This document shows, piece by piece, positions 28,219 through 37,147 of a stretch of DNA of 64,000 nt. Below the pieces are notes generated by a model. The model made no database searches, was not told where the DNA came from, and saw nothing but the letters and a program-made list of their open reading frames with translations. The first letter of the stretch is position 1. Each line of letters starts with the position of its first letter. The DNA comes from Halorhabdus rudnickae (GTDB taxonomy: Archaea; Halobacteriota; Halobacteria; Halobacteriales; Haloarculaceae): NCBI RefSeq assembly GCF_900880625.1, contig NZ_CAAHFB010000001.1, forward strand, positions 1,488,001 through 1,552,000, in the 5' to 3' direction. The translations under genes were made by a program, and so were the position numbers.

Positions 28219-29068
28219 TACGCAACCGAGCTTCGAAATCGGCCGCAACGAATTCCAGCCGATCGAGGGACGGATCGTCTGGATCGACGAGGTTACTGAC
28301 GACGATAAACTGTTTGTCATCGACCTCCCCGAGGGCCAGGAACTCGGGCATCAGCCTGGACAGTTCGTCCAGGTATTCGTCCCCGGCGTCGGCGAAGCGC
28401 CGTTCTCGATCACGTCCTCGCCGACCAAGGGCGGTCCCTTCGAGTTGTGTATCCGTGCTGTGGGGAACGTGACCAACGCGCTGCACGCGATGGAGACCGG
28501 CGACATGGTCGGAATACGCGGGCCATACGGCTCGGGTTTTGATCCTGAGGAACTCAAGGGCTCGGATCTGCTCTTTATCGCCGGAGGGATCGGCCTCGCG
28601 CCGCTCCGGTCGATGATCAACTACGCGCTGGACGAACGCGATAAGTTCGGCGAGTTGACAACAGTCTACGGCTGCAAGGAGCCGACCGAACAGCTCTATC
28701 CGAACGAATTACAGAAGTGGGCTGAGTCCGACAACATGGCGTACCTCGAGACCGTCGATCAGTGTCCCGATGACGTAGAGTGGGACGGCAACACTGGCGT
28801 CATCACGACAGTCATCCCCGACGTGGACATCGATGTCGAGTCCACGAACGTACTAGTCTGTGGGCCGCCGGTCATGTACCAGTTCGTCCTCGAGGAACTC
28901 GACGACATGGGCGTCCCCGACGAGAACGTCTATCTTTCGCTGGAGCGCAATATGCACTGTGGTCGTGGACTCTGTGGTCACTGCCAGATCAACGAACTGT
29001 ATGTCTGTCTGGACGGCCCGGTGTTCAACTACCCGGAAGTTCGCGACAAGGAGGAGGCAGGCCTATGA
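28208..29068 (+). CDS. hydG: NiFe hydrogenase (group 3b-like), FAD/NAD(P)-binding subunit gamma
   Basis: 286 aa from the ATG at 28208. The ferredoxin-reductase fold begins with a FAD-binding barrel (PGQFVQVFVPGVGEAPFSI). A nucleotide-binding region follows (LLFIAGGIGLAPLRSMI). The C-terminal CGRGLCGHCQ plus a later Cys bind a [2Fe-2S] cluster. It exchanges electrons with NAD(P)H. It overlaps hydB, and its stop overlaps the hydD start (ATGA). Confidence 0.94.
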   Translation: MHSSTQPSFEIGRNEFQPIEGRIVWIDEVTDDDKLFVIDLPEGQELGHQPGQFVQVFVPGVGEAPFSITSSPTKGGPFELCIRAVGNVTNALHAMETGDMVGIRGPYGSGFDPEELKGSDLLFIAGGIGLAPLRSMINYALDERDKFGELTTVYGCKEPTEQLYPNELQKWAESDNMAYLETVDQCPDDVEWDGNTGVITTVIPDVDIDVESTNVLVCGPPVMYQFVLEELDDMGVPDENVYLSLERNMHCGRGLCGHCQINELYVCLDGPVFNYPEVRDKEEAGL

Positions 29069-29865
29069 GCGAGAAGCCACGCGTCGCCTTCTTCGACTTC
29101 GCGGGCTGTGAGGGCGACCAGTTACAGGTCATCAACCTCGAAGAACGACTGCTGGACCTGGTCGATGTCGTCGAGGTCGTCAGCTTCCGTGAAGCGATGT
29201 CCGAACACTCCGATGATTACGACATCGCGTTCGTCGAAGGCTCGATCACGACACCTCACGACGCCGAGCGCCTGCGCGACGTGCGCGAGAACGCCGACAT
29301 CCTCATCGCGATCGGATCGTGTGCTGCCTTCGGAGGGATCAACGCGCTGCGGAACCACCAGGAACTCGAGACGGCCAAAGAGCGTGTCTACGGCGATGAT
29401 GCGACGTTGTTCGACGACCCCGATGCCGAGCTGTTCGACTCATTTGAGGCGGCCCAACCGGCTAGTGCGTTCGTCGACATCGAGTACGAAATCCCGGGCT
29501 GTCCGATCGACGGCGAGGAATTCATCCAGGCGGTCACGGCGCTGTTGAACGGGGCCGAGCCGACGCTGCCGAACCACCCCGTTTGCGTCGAGTGCAAGTT
29601 CGAGGAGAACACCTGTGCCTTCGAGCGCGGCGACACTTGTCTCGGCCCGATCACGCGCGGCGGGTGTGGTGCGACCTGTGTCTCACAGGGAACTCACTGC
29701 TGGGGATGCCGCGGCATGGTCGCCGACCCGAGCAAGGACGCCTACACGAAGGTCCTCGAAGAGCACGGCCTGACGGCCGAGGACATCGTCGAGGACTACC
29801 AGCTCTACTGGGGCTGGCAACGCGAGCAGACCGGCAAACCGGTGGCCCAGGAGGTCGAACAATGA
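29065..29865 (+). CDS. hydD: NiFe hydrogenase (group 3b-like), small subunit delta
   Basis: 266 aa from the ATG at 29065. The small-subunit start RVAFFDFAGCEGDQLQ supplies the first cluster Cys. GSCAAFGGINALRN and GCPIDGEEF supply others. The C-terminal half has further cysteines (CVECKFEENTC, CLGPITRGGCGATC) that should bind distal clusters. There is no Tat signal, so the enzyme is cytoplasmic. It overlaps both neighbours at ATGA. Confidence 0.94.
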   Translation: MSEKPRVAFFDFAGCEGDQLQVINLEERLLDLVDVVEVVSFREAMSEHSDDYDIAFVEGSITTPHDAERLRDVRENADILIAIGSCAAFGGINALRNHQELETAKERVYGDDATLFDDPDAELFDSFEAAQPASAFVDIEYEIPGCPIDGEEFIQAVTALLNGAEPTLPNHPVCVECKFEENTCAFERGDTCLGPITRGGCGATCVSQGTHCWGCRGMVADPSKDAYTKVLEEHGLTAEDIVEDYQLYWGWQREQTGKPVAQEVEQ

Positions 29866-31181
29866 GCAAGAACGTCTCGATCGACGGTGATCTGGTGACT
29901 CGCGTCGAAGGCCACGGCAAGATCGTCGTCGATGCAACCGACGGTGACGTACAAGATTGCGAGTGGCAGGTCGTCGAATCACCACGCTTCTTCGAGTCGA
30001 TGGTGGTCGACCGAAGCTACGAGGAGACCCACCACATCGTCTCGCGGATCTGTGCGATCTGCTCGGTCAGTCACACGCTGACCGCGCTGAAAGCGACCGA
30101 GGACGCGATGGACATCGAAGTCTCCGAACAGGACGTCAAACTCCGGAAGCTCGGCCTCTACGGCGAGATGCTCCAGAGCCACGTGCTGCACCTCGGCTAT
30201 CTCGCACTGCCCGATCTGGTGGGCCAGAAGTCGGTCGTTCCCATGGCCGAGACCCACGAAGAGGAAGTCGAGACAGTCGTCCGGCTCCACCGGCTGGGCA
30301 ACGACCTGACCGAAGTCGTTGGCGGACGGTCGGTCCACGCCCAGCGACCGATCCCGGGCGGGTTCTCGAAACTCCCGACCGAGACCGAACTCGAAACGGT
30401 CAGGAACGGCCTGGAAGCGTCCTGGGAGGACGTCGAGGCGGTCACGGACCTGCTGGTCAGCCTGGCCGACGAACTGCCCGACTTCACTCGCGAGACGGAG
30501 TTCATCTCGCTGACCCATCCCGACGAGTACGCCTTCTACGACGGCGTGCCCTACTCCTCGGACGAGGGCGAACTCGCGCTCGCCGAGTACGAGTCGATCG
30601 TCAACGAGCACGTCTCCAAGCAATCGACGGCGAAGTTCACCAGCCACGCCCGTGATTCCTACATGGTCGGAGCGCTGGCCCGGGTGAACAATAACTACGA
30701 GCAGCTCTCGCCGAAAGCCACGGCTGTCGCCGAGTCCGTCGGGCTAGAACCGGGTTGCCACAACCCCTACATGAACAACGTGGCCCAGCTGGTCGAGACG
30801 GCCCACCTCGTCGAGGAGTCGATCCGGCTACTCGACGAACTGCTTGCCGATGGGCTCGCCCCGCAGTCGGATTACCATACGCCCGATATCGATGTGAAAG
30901 CGGGTCGCGGCATCGGCGCCGTCGAGGTGCCGCGTGGCATCCTCTTCCACGATTACACTTACGACGACGCAGGTGACGTCACGGAGGCCAACTGCGTCAT
31001 CCCCACCAACCAGAACCACGCCAACATCCAGAAAGACATGGAGAAACTCGTACCGGAGATCATCGATCAGCCCGACGACGACATCGAACTGACCCTGGAG
31101 ATGCTCGTTCGGGCCTACGATCCGTGTATCTCCTGCTCGACGCACTACCTCGACGTCGAGTTCGTCGGTGACGAGACATGA
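29862..31181 (+). CDS. hydA: NiFe hydrogenase (group 3b-like), large catalytic subunit alpha
   Basis: 439 aa from the ATG at 29862. The nickel site is complete: RICAICSVSH with Cys64 and Cys67, and DPCISCSTH with Cys422 and Cys425. His428 is followed by an 11-residue tail that the maturation protease should remove. PIPGGF and NYEQLSPKA also match group 3 enzymes. It catalyses reversible H2 oxidation coupled to NAD(P). Base composition and codon use look like the neighbours, so any transfer is old. Confidence 0.95.
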   Translation: MSKNVSIDGDLVTRVEGHGKIVVDATDGDVQDCEWQVVESPRFFESMVVDRSYEETHHIVSRICAICSVSHTLTALKATEDAMDIEVSEQDVKLRKLGLYGEMLQSHVLHLGYLALPDLVGQKSVVPMAETHEEEVETVVRLHRLGNDLTEVVGGRSVHAQRPIPGGFSKLPTETELETVRNGLEASWEDVEAVTDLLVSLADELPDFTRETEFISLTHPDEYAFYDGVPYSSDEGELALAEYESIVNEHVSKQSTAKFTSHARDSYMVGALARVNNNYEQLSPKATAVAESVGLEPGCHNPYMNNVAQLVETAHLVEESIRLLDELLADGLAPQSDYHTPDIDVKAGRGIGAVEVPRGILFHDYTYDDAGDVTEANCVIPTNQNHANIQKDMEKLVPEIIDQPDDDIELTLEMLVRAYDPCISCSTHYLDVEFVGDET

Positions 31182-31215
31182 GGGCTGTCGTAGTCCAGAC
31201 GCGACACGATCGACC

Positions 31216-31668
31216 ATGAGTGCCGATCGCGCTGTCGTCGCGCTGGGGAACCCGTACCGCCGTGACGACGGCGTTGGTCCCGCGCTCCTCGCGCGCCTCC
31301 GCGATCGCGATCTCCCGTCGGTGGACTGTCTCGACCTCGGGGACGCGGGGTTCGATCTGGTCCACGTTGTGATGGACTACGAGGGCGTCGTGATCGTCGA
31401 CGCCGTGGACTTCGGCGGTGACGCGGGTGAGATTGACGTGTTCGATCCCGCAGACGCGACGGAGATGGTCGATCGACGGGGCACACACGCCACGGATCTC
31501 TTCGAACTCTTCGAACTCGGTGACGGGCTGGCGGAGACGGAGACGGCGATCCGCGTCGTCGGTATCCAGCCGGCTGAGACGGGGTTCGGGGAAGGGTTGT
31601 CCCCCGCGATCGCTGAGCGGGCCCCCGCGGCATTAGACGCACTCGAGAGGGCACTCCAGTGTGTCTGA
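31216..31668 (+). CDS. Hydrogenase maturation endopeptidase
   Basis: 150 aa from the ATG at 31216. The family motif GNPYRRDDGVGP carries the first nickel-sensing acid. VVIVDAVDFGG supplies the second and GTHATDLFEL the His. These proteases cut the large-subunit C-terminus after nickel insertion. It starts 34 nt after hydA, so it should serve that subunit. No hypABCDEF genes are in the window. Confidence 0.92.
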   Translation: MSADRAVVALGNPYRRDDGVGPALLARLRDRDLPSVDCLDLGDAGFDLVHVVMDYEGVVIVDAVDFGGDAGEIDVFDPADATEMVDRRGTHATDLFELFELGDGLAETETAIRVVGIQPAETGFGEGLSPAIAERAPAALDALERALQCV

Positions 31669-31827
31669 TGGAACAGGGCCGCGCGATCCGGTGGCCGATG
31701 AGATGTCCCCGAGATCCAGAAGACGCTCGCCCTGCCGTCGTGGGCACACCGCAATCGGGCCGGGGACATCTGGGACGAAAGAAACCGAGACCCAGGTTTG
31801 AATATAGATTGTCCCAACCATGCTCCT

Positions 31828-32901
31828 ATGAAGGTCGTCCCGATTGGTCTCGGGCAGGCCGGGGGGAAGATTACCCAGGCGCTCGCAACCCACGATTACG
31901 AACTGGACTTCGGTGCTGTCCAGGACGCAATGGCAGTCAACACGGCCAACGCTGACCTCCAGTCTCTCGACATCGACACGATGATGATCGGACAGGATCG
32001 CGTGAAAGGCCACGGCGTTGGCGGCGACAACGAACTCGGCGCCGAGATAATGCAGTCGGAAGCCAACGAAGTTCTCGACGGTCTCGACGGCCGGGTCACG
32101 TCCCAGGCTGAGGCGATCATGATCGTCGCCGGCCTCGGCGGGGGGACGGGCAGTGGCGGCGCGCCGGTCCTGGCGAAGGAACTCAAGCGTATCTACGACG
32201 TCCCGGTCTACGTCCTCGGTGTGCTCCCAGGTCGCGGCGAAGGAGCCATCTACCAGGCCAACGCCGGTCGGTCGCTGAAGACCGTCGCACGAGAGGCCGA
32301 CGCGACGCTGCTGATCGACAACGACGCCTGGAAAAGCTCCGGAGAGAGTATCGGCGAAGGCTTCGAGACGATCAACGATCACATCGCCCAGCGTGTGGGG
32401 CTGTTGCTCGCCTCGGGAGAGGTCGTCGAAGGGGTCGGCGAGAGCGTCGTCGACTCCAGCGAGATAATCAACACCCTCAAACCGGGCGGAGTCGCGGCGC
32501 TTGGCTACGCCAGCGCCGAGGCGAGCACGGACGGCGCCAACAACGTCAACACGATCACGAGCCTGACGCGCAACGCCCTGCTGACGGGAACGAGCTTACC
32601 CAACGCCGTCAAAGCCGAGACGGCACTGCTAGTCATCGCCGGGGAACCGGATCGGATCTCCCGGAAGGGCGTCGAGCGAGCCCGTCGGTGGATCGAGGAC
32701 GAGACCGGCAGCCTGGAGGTCCGTGGCGGGGACTTTCCGCTCGAGACCGATCGACTGGCGGCACTCGTACTACTTGGCGGCGTCGAACGATCCGAGCGAA
32801 TGCAACAGTTCATGGACCGCGCGGCGGAGGCTGCCAAAGCGTCACAGGAACCACAGGAGGAGACCGACTTCCGCAACGAAGAACTCGAGGACCTCTTCTG
32901 A
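31828..32901 (+). CDS. cetZ: CetZ tubulin/FtsZ-family cytoskeletal protein
   Basis: 357 aa from the ATG at 31828. GTP-binding elements are GLGQAGGKIT at the N-terminus and the tubulin signature GGGTGSGG (about residues 105-112). It ends ELEDLF. CetZ proteins control cell shape and motility in haloarchaea and form GTP-dependent filaments. TTTGAATATAG about 25-30 nt upstream serves as promoter. Confidence 0.93.
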   Translation: MKVVPIGLGQAGGKITQALATHDYELDFGAVQDAMAVNTANADLQSLDIDTMMIGQDRVKGHGVGGDNELGAEIMQSEANEVLDGLDGRVTSQAEAIMIVAGLGGGTGSGGAPVLAKELKRIYDVPVYVLGVLPGRGEGAIYQANAGRSLKTVAREADATLLIDNDAWKSSGESIGEGFETINDHIAQRVGLLLASGEVVEGVGESVVDSSEIINTLKPGGVAALGYASAEASTDGANNVNTITSLTRNALLTGTSLPNAVKAETALLVIAGEPDRISRKGVERARRWIEDETGSLEVRGGDFPLETDRLAALVLLGGVERSERMQQFMDRAAEAAKASQEPQEETDFRNEELEDLF

Positions 32902-32908
32902 CCGACGC

Positions 32909-33580
32909 TCACGCGTCGGATCTGCTATCGCTCCCGTCTTCGCCGCCCTCACCCGGTTCCTCCCCAGAGGCCTGCTCCTCGTCCTCGAGTTCGACCTCCG
33001 CGAGCGCCTCTGCAATCTCGTCGTCGTCGGCCGCGTCTTCGGGTTCTTCCTCGACCGACGCCTCCGCCGCCGGCTCGTCGGCTGGCGGCTCCAGCTGGTC
33101 CGAGTACGCGAACTCCGAGACGGACCCGTCCGCCGCGTCATCGGACTCGTCGGCGGGGTCCTCGGCAGGTGTCTCACCGAATTCAGCAGGAGAATCCTCG
33201 GCAGACGTCTCACCGAATTCAACAGGGGAATCCTCGGCAGACGTCTCACCGAACTCGTCGGCGGACGCCTGACTACTCTCATCTCCGGCCGTGCGTCCCT
33301 CGTCGAACCACTCGCCCTCCTCAGTGGTATCCGAGAGGCCGTTCGTACCGGACTCGACCGTTATCTCGGACGCAAAGCCGTCCTCGAGTGTCCGGCGCAT
33401 TCGTTCGAGTTCGCCCTCGACGCGCTGGAGTCGGGACTCCAGCTGTTCGCCGGGCGGCCGGAGGATAGACTGCCGATGTTCCAGCAACCACCTGGCGTAG
33501 GCCTCGGGTGACTCGAACCCGCGTTCGGCGGCTTCCTCGGCCAGCGAGTCGACCGTCTCGGGGTCCAGATCGATCTCCAT
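32909..33580 (-). CDS. Acidic protein with RHH-like N-terminus and 12-residue repeats
   Basis: 223 aa from the ATG at 33580. Residues 1-45 (MEIDLDPETVDSLAEEA then EAYARWLLEHR) suggest a ribbon-helix-helix or similar short helical domain. A coiled-coil-like segment follows (ESRLQRVEGELERMRRTLEDG). The rest is very acidic and low in complexity, with three near-identical EFGETSAEDSPV-type units. It is convergent with cetZ, with a 7-bp gap. The function is unknown. Confidence 0.7.
   Translation of the reverse strand: MEIDLDPETVDSLAEEAAERGFESPEAYARWLLEHRQSILRPPGEQLESRLQRVEGELERMRRTLEDGFASEITVESGTNGLSDTTEEGEWFDEGRTAGDESSQASADEFGETSAEDSPVEFGETSAEDSPAEFGETPAEDPADESDDAADGSVSEFAYSDQLEPPADEPAAEASVEEEPEDAADDDEIAEALAEVELEDEEQASGEEPGEGGEDGSDSRSDA
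33161..33268. repeat. Three 36-bp tandem units inside an acidic coding region
   Basis: Units at 33161-33196, 33197-33232 and 33233-33268 begin CTCGGCAG(G/A)(T/C)GTCTCACCGAA. They encode the 12-residue repeat with small differences (EFGETSAEDSPV, EFGETSAEDSPA and a more diverged third). The first two are the most alike. Such repeats are prone to copy-number change. Confidence 0.8.
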
Positions 33581-33742
33581 CTTGGCCCTGATAGGACGCC
33601 TCACTGCAAAAAACTGCCCCCCGTGATCGGGATCGACCGTCTCTCGGCAGCCGCCGCCCTCGTAGTGATTACTGTAGATCAGTTCCACATCGACCGCACG
33701 CATTCGCACTGTCGAAGCGGTACAGAGCGTCAGTACTCACTC

Positions 33743-35086
33743 TCAGACGAGGCTGGCCCCGTCGAACTCCGTCCGGTCGTACTCGACCTCGAGTAGCGAG
33801 AGGATGGTCGGCGCGACATCGTACAGATCCACGTCGTTGATCCGGACGTCATCGTCGTCGACGAACAAGCAGGCGTTGTCGAAGCTGTGCATCCCGTTCC
33901 GCGGGCCGACGTCGAAGACCGCCTCGCTCCCCTTGAACCCAGCTTTCAGGTCGAAACCGTGATTCGGGATCACGACGAGGTCAGGTGCGATGTCGGCGTG
34001 ATCGCCACGGAAGGCGTCCTCCTTGGTGACGACGCGATCGGCGACGGGGGTCCCGTCGGGCCCTTCCCAGGCCTCGAGTTTCGCCTTGAGTTCGTTCCGG
34101 ACCTCGTCGTACTCCTCCTCGGCGACGCCGCCGTTGGCCTCCCGGCCCTCGAGATTTACGTAGAACCGCCCCGGAATCAGCGAGTAAGCCTTCGTCGACT
34201 CGTCCAGGTCGGCCAGTTCCTCGGGGTCGTCGGCATCGAACTCGAGCCAGCCCTCCTCTCGGAGCCACTCGTTGCAGTGGACCTCGTGTTCGAGCGTGGT
34301 GAACCCGTGGTCGCTCGCAACGATCAGCGTCACGTCGTCGGACAACTGCTCGCGCAGGCGACCGATGTAGTCGTCGACCGTCTCGTAGAACGCTAGGAAC
34401 TCCTCGTAGTACTCGTCTTCCGTCTCGTAGTCTTCGAACAAGAAGTGGTTGACCCGGTCGGTCGTCATGAAGACGCCGAAAAAGAGGTCCCAATCGTCGG
34501 CGTCGATATACTGCTCGAAGGCCTCGTAGCGCTTCTCGATCGTCTCGTAAGCGTCATCGAGAAAGTCCGTCTTGTCGTCGTCGTGGCCGAGTTTGGCGTT
34601 GACGTCGATTCGGTAGTCGTTGTCTTTGAGAGTATCCCGGAGTTCGTCGGGGTAAGCCGCTTTCTCGACGCCGGGGGAGAGAAAGCCCGAGACCATCCGC
34701 TGGACGTCCCGCTGGGGCGGGAACGTGACCGGGACGTTCAGCACTGTCGCGTCGCGGCCGGCCGACTGGACACGGTCCCACAACCGGGTCGCCTGCACGT
34801 CTTGCCCCATGGGGACGTACGTCTCGGCGGACCCGATCTCGCGATCCTGGAAGCCGTAGACGCCGGTCTGACCGGGGTTGACGCCGGTCGTCAGCGACGG
34901 CCAGCAGGCGGACGATTCCGGTGGGACGATGCTGTCGATGGCCCCCCCGGCGCCCTCCTGGGCGATCGCAGTAAGGTTCTCGAAGCGCTCCTCGTTGTCG
35001 GCGATCAGACTGTAGGGGACGCCGTCGATACCGATAAAGGCGACCCGGGGATCGTCGTCGCCGCGTATCCGATCGAACAGACCCAT
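33743..35086 (-). CDS. Alkaline-phosphatase-superfamily phosphodiesterase/pyrophosphatase-like enzyme
   Basis: 447 aa from the ATG at 35086; an upstream in-frame start adds 18 unlikely residues. Metal-binding motifs are AFIGIDGVPYSLI near residue 15, the nucleophile region SSACWPSLTTGVNPG, and VASDHGFTTLEHE. These mark the type I phosphodiesterase/nucleotide pyrophosphatase group. The substrate cannot be told; many haloarchaeal members are annotated only as phosphodiesterases. No signal peptide, so cytoplasmic. Confidence 0.88.
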   Translation of the reverse strand: MGLFDRIRGDDDPRVAFIGIDGVPYSLIADNEERFENLTAIAQEGAGGAIDSIVPPESSACWPSLTTGVNPGQTGVYGFQDREIGSAETYVPMGQDVQATRLWDRVQSAGRDATVLNVPVTFPPQRDVQRMVSGFLSPGVEKAAYPDELRDTLKDNDYRIDVNAKLGHDDDKTDFLDDAYETIEKRYEAFEQYIDADDWDLFFGVFMTTDRVNHFLFEDYETEDEYYEEFLAFYETVDDYIGRLREQLSDDVTLIVASDHGFTTLEHEVHCNEWLREEGWLEFDADDPEELADLDESTKAYSLIPGRFYVNLEGREANGGVAEEEYDEVRNELKAKLEAWEGPDGTPVADRVVTKEDAFRGDHADIAPDLVVIPNHGFDLKAGFKGSEAVFDVGPRNGMHSFDNACLFVDDDDVRINDVDLYDVAPTILSLLEVEYDRTEFDGASLV

Positions 35087-35173
35087 ACCCCGCGGTACAC
35101 GAGAGTGACACAAGAAGGTTCTTCTAGGGGACGAAGGCAACGGCTCACCGCGACACCGGCAAATATCGCGCGA

Positions 35174-35299
35174 TCAGTCGTCTCGGTCCGTTCGCTCGCC
35201 GTCCGAGGTGGGCGCCGGTTCGGCCGGTCTGAAGTTTTCCGGGACGACGGTGAAGTGGGCGATCCCGACCGTGGGGCGTTCTGCTGCCATCACACTCAT
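35174..35299 (-). CDS. Small protein, 41 aa
   Basis: From the ATG at 35299 the peptide reads MSVMAAERPTVGIAHFTVV and continues with a short Pro/Glu/Asp-rich tail. An AT-rich AAATAATTA upstream (about 35320) is placed like a promoter, and codon use is plausible. I do not recognise a family. Confidence 0.4.
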   Translation of the reverse strand: MSVMAAERPTVGIAHFTVVPENFRPAEPAPTSDGERTDRDD

Positions 35300-35420
35300 A
35301 CCCACGGTCGCACTACCCAAATAATTACCCATAATCATACCGCATGCGTAGAGCGGGAAGCAATAACCGGGGAACATCACGGGCCGGAAAAAACACTGCG
35401 ACGACCGTACAGCGTTCGCG

Positions 35421-35954
35421 TTAGGCGAAGTTGTCCTCGTAAAGGTCCTGGGCGTGTTCGATCGCGTCCATCGCAGCCTGCTTGTCCTCGAAGCCCTGCG
35501 TCTCGACTTCTTTGCCTTCCTCTAGGTTCTTGTAGGTCGCGAAGAACTCGTCGATTTCGTCCAGCGTCTGCTGGGGGATGTCTTCGAGGTCCTCGATGTG
35601 GTCGTACCGTGGATCCTCGGTCGGGACAGCGATGACCTTATCGTCTTGTTCGCCGTCGTCGTCCATCTTCATCAGTGCGACTGGGCGAGCCTCGATGACA
35701 CAGCCCGGGAACGTCTGGTCTTCGACGAGGACGAGCACGTCGAAGGGGTCCTCGTCGTCGTAATACGACTGGGGAATGAACCCGTAGTCGCTGGGATAAT
35801 GGACGTTGCTGTGCAGGACACGGTCCAACACGACGCCAGGCACGTCTTTGTCGTACTCGTACTTGTTGCGCTCGCCTTTCAGGCACTCAACGACTGCGTA
35901 AATCTCCTCTGGCGGGTTCGGTCCGGTCTCGAGATCGGTCCAAAGATTCGTCAT
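35421..35954 (-). CDS. ppa: Inorganic pyrophosphatase (family I)
   Basis: 177 aa from the ATG at 35954. Motifs are NKYEYDKDVPGVVLDRVLHS, DYGFIPQSYYDDEDPFDVLVL and RPVALMKMDDDGEQDDKVIAV with the metal-binding Asp and Glu residues. It splits pyrophosphate and pulls biosynthetic reactions forward. A divergent PadR regulator lies upstream. Confidence 0.95.
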   Translation of the reverse strand: MTNLWTDLETGPNPPEEIYAVVECLKGERNKYEYDKDVPGVVLDRVLHSNVHYPSDYGFIPQSYYDDEDPFDVLVLVEDQTFPGCVIEARPVALMKMDDDGEQDDKVIAVPTEDPRYDHIEDLEDIPQQTLDEIDEFFATYKNLEEGKEVETQGFEDKQAAMDAIEHAQDLYEDNFA

Positions 35955-36109
35955 CACATCCCCCTCCGGCAGGCCGAAAAAAATGCCTTTCGAGTCCCGA
36001 AATGGGGCCCAGCCACCGAGGTCATAACGACAAAATACCAGAAGAGAAATTTCGCGTACTGTCGGTACAGTTGACAAAGGTTAAATGTCGTGATGACATT
36101 CATCCAACC

Positions 36110-36469
36110 ATGTCAGAGGCGCAAAGCGAAATAGAAGCTCCGAGTATCGCACGAGAACTGACCGCGTTCCAGCAGAATATCTTGGTCATCCTGGCCGAAG
36201 AGGCCCGCTACGGGCTCGCGGTCAAGCGTGAACTCGAGACCTACTACGATTCGGACGTCAACCACGGGCGGCTCTATCCCAACCTCGACGACCTCGTCGA
36301 GATGGATCTGGTGGAGAAAAGCGAACTTGACAAGCGGACCAACGAGTACGGTCTCACCGAGAAGGGCTACGAGGTCCTCCTCGAGCAGATCGAGTGGGAA
36401 CTTGCGAAGATTATCCAGACTGAAGATCGAGCCGAAGACTTCGAAGACCTTCTCGAAGCGGCCCGATAA
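36110..36469 (+). CDS. PadR-family winged-helix regulator (RosR-like)
   Basis: 119 aa from the ATG at 36110. The PadR core FQQNILVILAEEARYGLAVKREL leads to the wing motif HGRLYPNLDDLVEMDLVEK, then a C-terminal helix for dimerisation. It resembles the haloarchaeal oxidative-stress regulator RosR, but that is a recollection of the pattern. TTAAATG at 36081-36087 is a probable TATA element. It is divergent from ppa. Confidence 0.85.
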   Translation: MSEAQSEIEAPSIARELTAFQQNILVILAEEARYGLAVKRELETYYDSDVNHGRLYPNLDDLVEMDLVEKSELDKRTNEYGLTEKGYEVLLEQIEWELAKIIQTEDRAEDFEDLLEAAR

Positions 36470-36571
36470 GACGTTCTGACAACGGTTTGAGTGGCGTTTT
36501 CGCCATCAGACCGTGGTAATGATTTCGCACGACCAGCCGTCGGTACGACTTCATCTCCCCACGACCCAGCA

Positions 36572-37147
36572 TCACTCGATCGGTGGCCGATCGACGCCCG
36601 CTACATCGAAGGCCAACCGGAGCGACTCCACCAGGACGGTGCGCTGCTGGTCGCTCGGCCAGACGTTACGTGGGTAATACTCCGTGCGGAACTCCACGAC
36701 GTGTTCGGGGGTTGCACGGGCGATCCGGGTGGCGTGGTGGTTTCCCATGAAGTCGGCAAACGCACGGACGTTGGCCCCGTGGACGGGACCGTGCTGGTCA
36801 GCGACTTGCTCGACGAGGGCGCTGTTGTCCCGTTCGACGGCTTCCCAGTCATCGTCACCGCCTTCCAGCGGGCGCTCGATTGCGCGCGAACGGTCGTCGA
36901 TCCGCTCGAGGACGACCTCGCCGTCCGCGAGCCACTCGGCGGGGTAGCAGACGAGGACATCCCCGTCCACACCGTCACGGACACGCGCCTCGAAACCGTA
37001 CCGTGTGAGGGTCTCGTCACGGCGCTTGCGGTAGGCTTCGGCTCGCTCGGCGTCGGCCCGCCGAGCCTGGCGCGTGAGTCGCTCTGCCGTCTCGACCACG
37101 TTGACTGGGAGTTCGTCCGTACTCGAGTGTTCACCCGGTTCAGTCAT
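36572..37147 (-). CDS. RnhA-operon protein (DUF7108-like)
   Basis: 191 aa from the ATG at 37147. It has a helical N-terminus rich in Arg and Glu (ETAERLTRQARRADAERAEAYRKRRD), then the strand region VLVCYPAEWLADGEVV. A C-terminal half ends RLAFDVAGVDRPPIE. It overlaps the end of rnhA by eight bases, so it is translationally coupled. The function is unknown. Confidence 0.78.
   Translation of the reverse strand: MTEPGEHSSTDELPVNVVETAERLTRQARRADAERAEAYRKRRDETLTRYGFEARVRDGVDGDVLVCYPAEWLADGEVVLERIDDRSRAIERPLEGGDDDWEAVERDNSALVEQVADQHGPVHGANVRAFADFMGNHHATRIARATPEHVVEFRTEYYPRNVWPSDQQRTVLVESLRLAFDVAGVDRPPIE

Noticed and set aside
27172-29068. Anaerobic sulfite reductase asrAB
   Set aside because: HydB and HydG resemble AsrA and AsrB, but the next two genes are NiFe hydrogenase small and large subunits, not asrC.
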